Below, piece after piece: positions 1 through 6,431 of a stretch of 36,668 bases of DNA (within the stretch, counting starts at the first letter, position 1; each line of letters starts with the position of its first letter). A program made the position numbers and the translations under genes. Source of the stretch: a virus; IMG/VR virus record IMGVR_UViG_3300008114_000136, positions 1-36,668 of that record, one strand, 5' to 3'. The notes under the pieces were generated by a model that made no database searches, had not been told where the DNA came from, and was given only the letters and a program-made list of their open reading frames with translations.

Positions 1-55
1 TGGCCGGACCCTGGCCGGACCCTGGCCGGACCCTAGCCGGACCCTAGCCGGACCC
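1..55. repeat. 11-bp tandem repeat array at the left edge
   Basis: Five back-to-back copies of an 11-base unit, three reading TGGCCGGACCC and then two reading TAGCCGGACCC. The array starts at the first base, so it may continue outside the window. The unit is not a multiple of three and, on the minus strand, supplies the stop codon of the last early gene. Related GGCCGGACC words occur singly near 2252 and 2466. It could be a slippage-expanded spacer, a protein-binding array, or an assembly-edge effect; function unknown. Confidence 0.85.
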
Positions 56-202
56 TGATTTCTTTTTCCGATACTTCCGTTTTTGCCTGCAAGCATTGCT
101 GCACGTTTCTGCCCGAGCCAATGCATGAAACACCGCGCCGCAGATGACGCAATGTTTGTCAGCCGTCTTCCTCATGCTTGCAAGTTGCTGCGCTGCGTTC
201 AT
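44..202 (-). CDS. small zinc-ribbon-like protein (52 aa)
   Basis: A 52-residue basic protein with a treble-clef or zinc-ribbon-like pattern: C18-x2-C21, then C34-x3-C38, followed by a strongly basic tail rich in Lys and Arg. Start chosen at 202 because ATG there overlaps the methyltransferase stop as ATGA, with a purine-rich GGTGGA upstream; an upstream in-frame start at 238 would overlap the methyltransferase more. It is the last gene of the early operon and ends within the left-edge tandem repeat. The pattern resembles DUF2256-type small zinc proteins, but I do not recognise a specific family. Role inferred only: nucleic-acid or protein binding. Confidence 0.65.
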   Translation of the reverse strand: MNAAQQLASMRKTADKHCVICGAVFHALARAETCSNACRQKRKYRKKKSGSG

Positions 203-1548
203 ATGGATTCCACCATTTGAATTCTTTTCCCGATCCAATTCATCACTGGGACTGCCATTGAGTTCCCAAGTGCCTTGTATCTAGGACCATCTGGGCATTG
301 GTCCGCGGTTTTGTTTCGCCATGGAATCATGGTGTAGTCATCTGGAAATCCCTGCAGGCGCTCGCACTCTGTTGGAGTGAGGCGGCGGACTTGCATCCCA
401 ATTCGCACTCCGGTCTGGATGTTTGAAGTATCGTTAGGCGCTTGTGCATTCAACGTCGGTGCGTACTCTCGCTCCCACGCATAGCTGTTGGCTTGTTCGC
501 TTGCAGTGAATGCCACTGCAATGCCAACACCGCCCTGCTTTCTGGTCACATCCGCCCCGGTGCAATCAAGCGTCCTCGACACGTCAATCGTGTTGACGTG
601 CGCAACGTCCTGCCCTGATTTGTCTCCTCCGCAATAACCCGGAGCTACGCTGAATGCCAGATATGTCTGCTGCTTCGCCCCCGGCTCAGCGGCTAACGCG
701 CCTGCCACATGAAGCGTGCGGACCTCGTCGCGCTGGTTCTGCGTGGGAATCAGCGTCTCCGTCTCCGCGTCCTGCCTGCCCATCCCCCCCGCGTTGAGGC
801 ATAGGCTTAGGGACGGCAAATATTCTGCCGGTGTAGGCGTCCTGTCCGTTGAGCCCCCCCCCATGTGAGCGCCATCTGTCAACGCGCCGACCGTTTGCGG
901 GATCAACCCGCCATCGCAGTCGAAGTCGGTGCCGAGCCCACCGCCTGCAGTGCTGCGCGCAGGGATGGTGGGAGCTGCTTTCCCCGTTTCTCGGCTCGGC
1001 GCAGGATTCCCTGACAAGCTGTGGCGCTCAAAAAGAACCGCTGCGGCACGTCGCCAGTCTCCAGCGTGTCCGACAACGAACACACGGCGGCGGCGCTGGG
1101 CCACTCCAAAGTATTGAGCGTCAAGAATTCGGTAGGCGAACCCATACCTGAGTTCTGCCAGCATTCCGAGGAAGGAGCCAAAGTCCCGTCCTCCGTTGCT
1201 CGACAAGACGCCGGGGACGTTCTCCCAAACCAGCCACTTGGGGCGTAGGCGTTGAGCAAGCGCACCGAACCCCAGCATGAGGTTGCCACGCGGGTCTGCC
1301 AGTCCTTTTCGGAGTCCTGCGACTGAGAAGGATTGGCAGGGAGTTCCTCCGACAAGAACATCGATTGCTGCATATTGGCCGGTCTCAATGGTAGTGAAGT
1401 CACCGTGCAGGGGGACCTCTGGGTAGTGGTGTGAAAGCACTGCGCGCGGAAACTTTTCAATCTCAGAAAAAAATGCTGGCTTCCATCCGAGCGGATGCCA
1501 TGCGGCAGTAGCGGCTTCAATGCCTGAGCAGACGCTGCCATAGATCAT
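199..1548 (-). CDS. C5 cytosine-specific DNA methyltransferase
   Basis: Transfers a methyl group from S-adenosylmethionine to C5 of cytosine in a specific DNA site. Of 449 residues, the N-terminus carries the SAM-binding motif I (GSVCSGIEAA, from residue 4), motif IV with catalytic Cys71 in GGTPCQS, motif VI ENV at 109-111, and motif VIII QRRRR at 151-155. A long variable target-recognition region (about 165-385) precedes C-terminal motifs IX and X (YKALGNSMAVPV). Length is normal for a complete Dcm-type enzyme. Start at 1548 overlaps the preceding stop as ATGA. No restriction endonuclease is adjacent, so it is probably an orphan enzyme protecting phage DNA from host restriction or altering regulation; the target site cannot be read from sequence. 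Confidence 0.95.
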   Translation of the reverse strand: MIYGSVCSGIEAATAAWHPLGWKPAFFSEIEKFPRAVLSHHYPEVPLHGDFTTIETGQYAAIDVLVGGTPCQSFSVAGLRKGLADPRGNLMLGFGALAQRLRPKWLVWENVPGVLSSNGGRDFGSFLGMLAELRYGFAYRILDAQYFGVAQRRRRVFVVGHAGDWRRAAAVLFERHSLSGNPAPSRETGKAAPTIPARSTAGGGLGTDFDCDGGLIPQTVGALTDGAHMGGGSTDRTPTPAEYLPSLSLCLNAGGMGRQDAETETLIPTQNQRDEVRTLHVAGALAAEPGAKQQTYLAFSVAPGYCGGDKSGQDVAHVNTIDVSRTLDCTGADVTRKQGGVGIAVAFTASEQANSYAWEREYAPTLNAQAPNDTSNIQTGVRIGMQVRRLTPTECERLQGFPDDYTMIPWRNKTADQCPDGPRYKALGNSMAVPVMNWIGKRIQMVESI

Positions 1549-2291
1549 GGCTTCACCTTCGGCTTAATCGCCGCATACAAATTCCGAATGATGGTCGAGC
1601 TTGTATCTCGATTCACAACCCGAACGGTCGGCACCAGCAGAAACTGGGTTTTCTTGATTTTGGTCTTATCGATCAGTAACCAGGCAGGCACGTAACGGTT
1701 GTTCTTCTTGATCAGGATCCACTGGATTCCTGCCCTACGCCCAGTGACCTTGAGCGTTTTGAATGCACTGGATGTCGAAACCCACACCCTGCGAACAACC
1801 CCGCCTCGTTTCAGTTCTCGGCGCACGCCGGATTGACGGTGTGATTCAACGCCAGCCTTGGCCTTCGGTGTCTGCACTACCGTGCCCAACAGGGCTTTCG
1901 GTTTCATCACATTGGGAATTAACGCCCGCCGATCAGGGAAGGTTGTCTTCCACGGGACCGCGACATGGGTGCCGGTTTCAGCGGTCTTGATCCCGCCGAA
2001 CTCCTGCCTGGTCATAAACGGTCGCCTTCCGCCCGAGTCAACGGAGTAAACCGCAGACCAGAGTCCGCTTTTGGTGGCGGTCTTCACGCGGATGCCTTGC
2101 GACACCCATGGGCGGCGGATGATGAAGCTTTTGGGCAGATCGGCCCGCACGGCACTCTGGGACTTCAGCGCGAGGTCGGTGAGCGACTTCGCGATAGCAA
2201 ACCGGAAGTTCGATGCACTCATTTTCTGATTGAAAGATGCCCGCGCTCGACGCATGGCCGGACCCAGATCCAATTTCATTTCAGCGGGCAT
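1545..2291 (-). CDS. basic phage protein, possibly gpZ/tail-completion-like
   Basis: A 248-residue, Lys/Arg-rich protein that I do not firmly recognise. The N-terminal third is helical in character (FRFAIAKSLTDLALKSQ), followed by beta-rich segments and many basic residues, with no signal peptide or membrane segment. The texture recalls phage minor tail/tail-completion proteins of the lambda gpZ type, and no Z gene is visible between the FII-like and U-like genes, so a displaced morphogenesis gene is possible. Start at 2291 is supported by GGAG seven bases upstream. It overlaps the upstream membrane gene by about ten bases and couples to the methyltransferase by ATGA. Function is uncertain. 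Confidence 0.7.
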   Translation of the reverse strand: MPAEMKLDLGPAMRRARASFNQKMSASNFRFAIAKSLTDLALKSQSAVRADLPKSFIIRRPWVSQGIRVKTATKSGLWSAVYSVDSGGRRPFMTRQEFGGIKTAETGTHVAVPWKTTFPDRRALIPNVMKPKALLGTVVQTPKAKAGVESHRQSGVRRELKRGGVVRRVWVSTSSAFKTLKVTGRRAGIQWILIKKNNRYVPAWLLIDKTKIKKTQFLLVPTVRVVNRDTSSTIIRNLYAAIKPKVKP

Positions 2292-2466
2292 TGCGGTTCT
2301 CCGGGTTGGGCATGATGACGCACTGGTACTGGTGGGTGATGCCGTTCGCGTCGATGTAGTGTTCGCCGCACCCCGCTGCCCACTCGATCAGGACAACCGC
2401 GAGCAGCACTCCAAGCAGCGCGAACAACAGCGTAGCGAAAACTTTCTCAGACAGGGACTCTTTCAT
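2281..2466 (-). CDS. small single-pass membrane protein (61 aa)
   Basis: A 61-residue protein: a charged N-terminus (MKESLSEK), one clear transmembrane helix at about residues 9-30 (FATLLFALLGVLLAVVLI), then a short polar tail with two cysteines. The start at 2466 is chosen over an in-frame start at 2499 because GAGG lies eight bases upstream. It is the first gene after the repeat-rich gap and overlaps the next gene. It could be a superinfection-exclusion or other inner-membrane accessory protein; nothing in the sequence fixes the role. Confidence 0.6.
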   Translation of the reverse strand: MKESLSEKVFATLLFALLGVLLAVVLIEWAAGCGEHYIDANGITHQYQCVIMPNPENRNAR

Positions 2467-2536
2467 GGCCGGACCTCGATGTGGATGATGCAATGACACA
2501 CTAGCACACCCGCAGACAGTGTCAAATCATTTGCTA

Positions 2537-2555
2537 ACGGTCAAAAAATGACCGT
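2537..2555. repeat. perfect inverted repeat, ACGGTCA arms
   Basis: ACGGTCA (2537-2543) and TGACCGT (2549-2555) flank an AAAAA loop. It runs straight into two CGTAAG copies spaced 11 bases apart. It could be a hairpin or a dimeric protein-binding site within the candidate origin. Confidence 0.7.
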
Positions 2556-2593
2556 AAGTAAAACGTAAGTTGCAAGTCATTGTTTTTAAAGGT

Positions 2594-2620
2594 CTCTTAC
2601 ACTACTTACACTTCTAACAG
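2594..2620 (+). repeat. iteron-like array A, three 9-bp repeats
   Basis: Three units with cores CTTAC (2596), CTTAC (2605) and CTAAC (2614) at an exact 9-base period. Related to array C on the same strand and, inverted, to array B. Followed immediately by the first TA tract. Confidence 0.7.
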
Positions 2621-2702
2621 TGATATATATATATATAAGGGGTTATGTTTGTGTGAGGTTATACTTTTGTGTGTGTGTGTTTCCTATATATATATTATGT
2701 TT

Positions 2703-2729
2703 CCGCGTTAGAAACGTAAGTACCGTTAG
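2703..2729 (-). repeat. iteron-like array B, three 9-bp repeats, inverted
   Basis: Cores GTTAG (2707), GTAAG (2716) and GTTAG (2725) at an exact 9-base period. The unit GCGTTAGAA is the exact reverse complement of TTCTAACGC in array C, so B and C face each other across about 25 bases. Confidence 0.75.
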
Positions 2730-2752
2730 ATCATTGATTCTAAAGGCGTTTT

Positions 2753-2779
2753 TTCTAACGCTTCTTACGCTTCTTACGC
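2753..2779 (+). repeat. iteron-like array C, three 9-bp repeats
   Basis: TTCTAACGC followed by two perfect TTCTTACGC units, cores at 2755, 2764 and 2773. This is the cleanest array. It ends about ten bases from the primase-helicase stop codon. Confidence 0.8.
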
Positions 2780-2789
2780 TTTTGTTCAC

Positions 2790-5162
2790 TCACAAGCGCA
2801 CCCATGTCGCTCTCGACTCTGATCCGGAGAACCCGAAATACTGAACTCCGGAAGCTCTCGCGTCGGGCAGGCGGCGCAGAATTTTTCCCCAGGACACGCT
2901 CCACGGGGTGGCTTTGAGCAGTCTGCGGATCCCGTCTGCCGTGTTTGAGATGTGGATTCCCCCATCCTCGACCCTGATCCCGATGCGTCCCAACGACCTC
3001 GATGCGAAGTCAGAATCGAACTGATTCGCCTTGATCTCATCAATCAGCTCACCGACTGTACGGTCACGCTGGCCGGTTCCCGTCTGGATTTTGATCTGCT
3101 GCTGTAGCAGATAGTCGATCAGGTTTTTCTCATCTGACTGCGACAAAACCTCGGACTTGGCATCGCCCCAATCGCGCTCTGCCACCCATGCCGCAGCCTC
3201 CTCAAACGTCACCAGATCATCACTGCGGAGCGACCATGCGCCGGCCAATAAGGTGCCGATTTGATCCCCGGCGCGCTGTTCACCCATGACCGCAGCGACT
3301 GCGCGCGCGAATACCCCGGCGTTTGCGCGAATCACACCAGAGAGCCGGATGGATCGAGCATAAAACCTCGCGATGAAGGAATCTGTCAGGAGGTGAGCTT
3401 CGGCAGCGAGCAGGGTTTCAAACGGTGTCACGCGGCGATCCTGGCGAAGCTCCACCACCGTCACGCGGCTCCGGTCGGACTGTTGCACCAGACTCGCGTT
3501 GATGGAGCTGAACGCGAAGCAAGATCGGATCTGGAAGGACTGTGCAGTGCCACTGACGGTGCCCTTGGCGATGCGGCCACCCGTCTCGCTCGATGACTGC
3601 CTGACCAGCGTCAGGATGCGCTGGAGGCGATCCTGCGACCGCTGGTCCTCGCCCTCGGCCTCATCGAACAGCACTGGTAGGGCATCATGCCGCAGACTCT
3701 GCCGGACCCCGGCTTCGGTGGTCTCACTAACAACAAACAGGCAGTTGTCTCCCAAAATTGGCCTGATGATCTGAGACATAACATGGGACTTGCCGGACCC
3801 CTTGGATCCAACCACCCAAACGTGCGGCCTCCAAGGAAGAACGCCCCCAACGTGCGCGAGGGCGCACCAACCCGCGATGTACAGCGAGTCCATGTCGGTG
3901 GCCCATGGCAGCATCGATACCAGATCCAGAAACGATGAGGCTTCCGCAACCGTGAGTGGAGAATCGATCTCGGCGCGCATGGGGATGGCGCGCTCGTACA
4001 CCCACCGACTCTGAATCGCAATGGGAGCCATGGGCGTCCGATCCACGTAAAGTCGGTCGCCGCAGTGTAGGACGATCCGATCATCGTCCCACCAGGCACC
4101 GCGACCTCGCAGTATCTCAGGGCTGAAAATACCCCGCCTCGCGCACATCCGCATCATGGTGTCGGCTGCCGTATCCCAATCGGTGCCGGTTTTGGCGGGG
4201 AACTCACGCTGCCAGTATTGTTGGGGAGCGATGGTGAACAGGTTCATCTTGGTATGCGCCGGACCTGTAAGCGCGATGACCTGTTGGGTTTCCAGGCTAA
4301 GGTAGTAATAGGTTCCTGCGTTAAACCCTAACGGTCGGAAAGGCGTCTCAGCGAACGCATCACTTTCGACGGCAGCATCAACAGTTCCAGCAGGATTCTG
4401 ATCGACATCACCAGGATCAAAATGGGGAGCGAGGCGGCACAGACCAGCAAGGTCAGTCCGAGAATTGCCAGCGGATAGCCAATCCGAGACATCGCCCTTC
4501 GCCGGCAGATCGGGCAGCGCAACGATGCGAATGGTTTTTGCGATGCCGTGGAGCATTCCGGCGACCAGATTTGCGTGATCAATTCCAGGTTGATCATTGT
4601 CTGGAAGGATGATGATGTTTCGATCTCGGAGTTCCACGCTATAGGCGGAATCCCACTTTCCTGCCCCGCCTGCGTTGCATGTCGCGACACAACCAATCGC
4701 AGCGAGGGCTTGGACATCTTTTTCACCTTCGACGATAAAAATGGCTTTTGATGGATCCGCAGACCGCACCGCAGGAAGATTGAAGAGTATGCGCTCGGAT
4801 TTTGGCACCGACCAAGACCATCCCCCGGCACCGTCTGGTCGCCGCTGCCGGAAGTCCTTTGGCTCGTACCTCACCACCTGGAAACGGATGGCACCTGTGT
4901 CAGGATCGATATAGTCGTAGGTCGCGCGGATCTCGCGTTTCGCCGGTTTCGGCTTCGACTCCCAGAGTCCGCGAGCCTTCAGAGTGTCTATGACCACCTC
5001 CTGCGAGCAACCGGCATGGCAGTGAACCAGCACCTTGCCTGCGGAGTCGCTTAGGCTGAGAGAAGGACTCTGATCATCGTGCGATGGGCAGAGAGCCACC
5101 CAACCCCCTCCGGACCCTGACCGTGCCTTGCCGAGAGCTTCGGCAATCCCCTGTGCGTCCAT
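2790..5162 (-). CDS. CHC2/Toprim DNA primase fused to a P-loop helicase domain
   Basis: Probably makes RNA primers and unwinds DNA for phage replication. In 790 residues the order is: zinc-binding CHC2 domain (C25, H28, C48, C52); Toprim fold with VEGEKD at about 144-149 and acidic PDNDQPG near 187-193; linker; C-terminal P-loop ATPase with Walker A GSKGSGKS at about 452-459 and Walker B-like VLFDEAEGED near 497-506. This matches phage and plasmid primase-helicases with a DUF927-like or D5-like C-terminus. The start at 5162 is chosen because GGAGGA lies just upstream; an in-frame TTG at 5183 is less likely. The iteron-rich gap lies directly behind the stop, which suggests that it or a partner initiates there. 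Confidence 0.93.
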   Translation of the reverse strand: MDAQGIAEALGKARSGSGGGWVALCPSHDDQSPSLSLSDSAGKVLVHCHAGCSQEVVIDTLKARGLWESKPKPAKREIRATYDYIDPDTGAIRFQVVRYEPKDFRQRRPDGAGGWSWSVPKSERILFNLPAVRSADPSKAIFIVEGEKDVQALAAIGCVATCNAGGAGKWDSAYSVELRDRNIIILPDNDQPGIDHANLVAGMLHGIAKTIRIVALPDLPAKGDVSDWLSAGNSRTDLAGLCRLAPHFDPGDVDQNPAGTVDAAVESDAFAETPFRPLGFNAGTYYYLSLETQQVIALTGPAHTKMNLFTIAPQQYWQREFPAKTGTDWDTAADTMMRMCARRGIFSPEILRGRGAWWDDDRIVLHCGDRLYVDRTPMAPIAIQSRWVYERAIPMRAEIDSPLTVAEASSFLDLVSMLPWATDMDSLYIAGWCALAHVGGVLPWRPHVWVVGSKGSGKSHVMSQIIRPILGDNCLFVVSETTEAGVRQSLRHDALPVLFDEAEGEDQRSQDRLQRILTLVRQSSSETGGRIAKGTVSGTAQSFQIRSCFAFSSINASLVQQSDRSRVTVVELRQDRRVTPFETLLAAEAHLLTDSFIARFYARSIRLSGVIRANAGVFARAVAAVMGEQRAGDQIGTLLAGAWSLRSDDLVTFEEAAAWVAERDWGDAKSEVLSQSDEKNLIDYLLQQQIKIQTGTGQRDRTVGELIDEIKANQFDSDFASRSLGRIGIRVEDGGIHISNTADGIRRLLKATPWSVSWGKILRRLPDARASGVQYFGFSGSESRATWVRL

Positions 5163-5194
5163 GAATCCTCCAAATTCTGGCAAGCCGATCCCGT

Positions 5195-5213
5195 GCCCGC
5201 CTGAGCGGGCTTT
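5195..5213. other. GC-rich hairpin in the 63-bp gap before the primase gene
   Basis: GCCCGC (5195-5200), loop CTGA, GCGGGC (5205-5210), followed on the plus strand by only three T residues. It lies between the XRE gene and the primase-helicase. In the direction of the operon there is no U tract, so it may be an mRNA processing or attenuation hairpin rather than a terminator. Confidence 0.4.
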
Positions 5214-5225
5214 CGATCATGTTGA

Positions 5226-5423
5226 TCAGGCTTGGTGTTTTTCGGCTAACTGGTGCAGCAGCACCAGCGTCGGGCCAGCGGCGGAAGTCCTGCCACTCTC
5301 CCAATTGTTCACCGTCTGCCTGGTGACAGCAAGCTGCATCGCAAACTGAGAGATGTTGAGATTCATCGCAGTGCGAATTGCGCGAACACGATCCCGGCAG
5401 ATTGGATCAAGGTTTTTTTCCAT
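5226..5423 (-). CDS. XRE/Cro-type helix-turn-helix regulator (65 aa)
   Basis: A single-domain DNA-binding protein of 65 residues. The helix-turn-helix spans about residues 25-46 (SQFAMQLAVTRQTVNNWESG), with the recognition helix TRQTVNNWESG typical of the XRE/HTH_3 family and close in feel to YiaG-type regulators. The start at 5423 is preferred because GGGGAAG lies just upstream. It sits inside the early operon directly before the primase-helicase rather than opposite another regulator, so it is more likely a Cro-like modulator of early genes than a classical lysogeny switch. Targets are unknown; the dyad at 9358-9387 is one candidate. Confidence 0.85.
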   Translation of the reverse strand: MEKNLDPICRDRVRAIRTAMNLNISQFAMQLAVTRQTVNNWESGRTSAAGPTLVLLHQLAEKHQA

Positions 5424-5571
5424 TGCGCTTCCCCAGGCATGACGCACACATCGTGCGCCTTGGTGTTTTTCGCTTGTCTGCAACGGGCCTCCTTATCCTG
5501 CACCCAGTGCAGAAGAAGGTGCCCAGTGCCAGTTCGTCTCCACGGCTGACATCATTTCTTATACGTGACAC
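5407..5571 (-). CDS. zinc-ribbon mini-protein with a GTG start (54 aa)
   Basis: A basic 54-residue protein with paired knuckles C21-x2-C24 and C42-x2-C45 and many Arg/Lys residues, as in nucleic-acid-binding zinc ribbons. I chose the GTG at 5571 because GAGG sits about six bases upstream; longer in-frame starts (5604 ATG, 5709) lack a good ribosome site and would run far into the upstream gene. It overlaps its upstream neighbour by 20 bases and the XRE gene by 17. Small phage proteins with a CTGC...CASC pattern exist, but I cannot name a function. Confidence 0.6.
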   Translation of the reverse strand: MSRIRNDVSRGDELALGTFFCTGCRIRRPVADKRKTPRRTMCASCLGKRNGKKP

Positions 5572-5788
5572 TTTTAGCCTCAAACAGCATGGAGTTGAAC
5601 ACATCCGGAGAAACCTTAGCGATTTCTTCCGAGATGATTGTGGACATGATGAGGATGTCGATTGGTGAACTTTGGAGTCTCTCCCAAAGGCAATCGGCAA
5701 TCCATTCACTTACCTCAATCACTTGTGGATCGTAGCCCTGAGCTGGACCACACGTAGGACACATCGAATCACCACACATACAAGGCAT
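5552..5788 (-). CDS. small cysteine-rich N-terminus protein (78 aa)
   Basis: A 78-residue protein with four N-terminal cysteines (C3, C5, C10, C13), a possible metal knuckle, followed by an acidic, mostly helical body. The start at 5788 has one of the best ribosome sites of the region, AGGAGGA about seven bases upstream. It overlaps the 29-codon ORF upstream only through the ribosome site (the TAG of that ORF lies in AGGAGG). No family recognised. Confidence 0.7.
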   Translation of the reverse strand: MPCMCGDSMCPTCGPAQGYDPQVIEVSEWIADCLWERLQSSPIDILIMSTIISEEIAKVSPDVFNSMLFEAKSVTYKK

Positions 5789-5800
5789 GACAGTCTCCTC

Positions 5801-5890
5801 CTATTCAATCACTATGGAAATTTCCGGATACGCGCACAGAGTCCACAACCAAATCATCATGGAGCCAAATAAAAAATCGACCAGTGTCAT
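5801..5890 (-). CDS. possible 29-aa hydrophobic micro-protein
   Basis: An ATG at 5890 overlaps the stop of the upstream zinc gene as ATGA. It opens a 29-codon frame encoding a mostly hydrophobic peptide (FLFGSMMIWLWTLCAYP) that could form a single membrane helix. Its TAG stop falls inside the AGGAGG ribosome site of the next gene. The perfect fit into the overlap ladder supports translation, but it is short and could be only a coupling device. Confidence 0.45.
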   Translation of the reverse strand: MTLVDFLFGSMMIWLWTLCAYPEISIVIE

Positions 5891-6051
5891 TTGAACCCCG
5901 CCCGTTTCTCATGGCATGACATGCACTTGATCCTGGGTTTTGTCTGGTAGAGATTTTCTGTTGACCGCTCGCGCGAACAGTAAACACAAAAAACGGTACG
6001 GACATTTTTGATGTATGCGCTCTGGACTTCTCTGCTCAATTTTTTGCTCAT
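5887..6051 (-). CDS. zinc-ribbon mini-protein (54 aa)
   Basis: A lysine-rich 54-residue protein beginning MSKKLSREVQ, with two CxxC knuckles (C22/C25 and C43/C46) separated by 17 residues, the classic spacing of a small zinc ribbon. The start at 6051 has an AAAGAG stretch about ten bases upstream. Its TGA overlaps the ATG of the next small frame (ATGA). It is too short for ordinary gene callers at 60 codons and easily missed. Function unknown; nucleic-acid or RNA-polymerase binding is a guess. Confidence 0.7.
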   Translation of the reverse strand: MSKKLSREVQSAYIKNVRTVFCVYCSRERSTENLYQTKPRIKCMSCHEKRAGFK

Positions 6052-6078
6052 GTTTTCTGCTCTTTGAACTGGAAAGTA

Positions 6079-6255
6079 TTACTTACCAGTTGCCCTCACC
6101 TTCTTTGAATTGTGGAGTTTGCAGATTGACTGTGCCCTTCTAGCTATCGTTGAGTGGTGTATGCACCAGTCGTTGTATTTGGTGAATGGCGAGCCTTTGG
6201 GGTGGCCCGCATTACTGTGGTACACACAGCCCTTGCAATGGGCTGACTTGGTCAT
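6079..6255 (-). CDS. Cys/His-rich mini-protein (58 aa)
   Basis: A basic 58-residue protein with potential metal ligands C7, C10, H13, C31, H33, H34 and C45 (CKGC, CIHH), not a canonical ribbon but consistent with one or two metal sites. The start at 6255 overlaps the upstream stop as ATGA and has AAGGGG about eight bases upstream; the longer frame starting at 6306 is not needed. No family recognised. Confidence 0.65.
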   Translation of the reverse strand: MTKSAHCKGCVYHSNAGHPKGSPFTKYNDWCIHHSTIARRAQSICKLHNSKKVRATGK

Positions 6256-6431
6256 GCGTCGCCCCTTGCGCGGATGGCGGCGGCGCAATGGCCGACATTC
6301 CACCAATCACACACTTTCGCGCACGCCTCGCGCTCTGCAGTGGCGACTAGTTCGCACAAGCGCCAAATAGCCTCCCCGGTCACAACAATCCCAGCCTCCC
6401 GCGCTATGCGGATGATGTCTTCGCGGTTCAT
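6252..6431 (-). CDS. small phage protein ending AIRARGDA, paralogue of its neighbour
   Basis: A 59-residue, mainly helical protein. Its C-terminal half (EREACAKVC ... CAAAIRARGDA) matches the upstream gene's EREQCASVC ... CARAIRARGDA, ending in the same eight residues and followed by the same ATGA junction. This suggests tandem duplication and divergence. Spaced cysteines may bind metal. The start at 6431 overlaps the previous stop as ATGA with GGGGTGA upstream. The ERExCAxVC...AIRARG pattern is common in small phage accessory proteins of unknown function. Confidence 0.75.
   Translation of the reverse strand: MNREDIIRIAREAGIVVTGEAIWRLCELVATAEREACAKVCDWWNVGHCAAAIRARGDA

Larger units (their letters stand above)
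2467..2789. other. repeat-rich AT-rich gap, candidate replication origin
   Basis: The largest non-coding gap in the window. It holds three arrays of 9-bp iteron-like repeats (2594-2620, 2703-2729, 2753-2779), two further CGTAAG copies (2553 and 2564), a perfect 7-bp inverted repeat (2537-2555), a (TA)n tract (about 2622-2637), a (TG)n tract (about 2668-2681) and a second TA tract (about 2684-2696). It lies directly downstream of the primase-helicase gene. Iterons next to AT-rich DNA and a replication gene are the usual make-up of an initiator-dependent origin; an alternative is a repressor-binding array. I see no convincing gene in it. Confidence 0.6.

Noticed and set aside
849-1248. Plus-strand frames opposite the methyltransferase
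   Set aside because: Antisense shadows of a motif-complete enzyme.
2620-2844. 74-codon plus-strand frame through the TA/TG tracts
   Set aside because: The predicted peptide only reflects dinucleotide repeats and runs into the primase-helicase gene antisense.
5805-6005. 66-codon minus-strand frame
   Set aside because: It overlaps the better supported zinc mini-gene at 5887-6051 in another frame and lacks both a ribosome site and junction overlaps.
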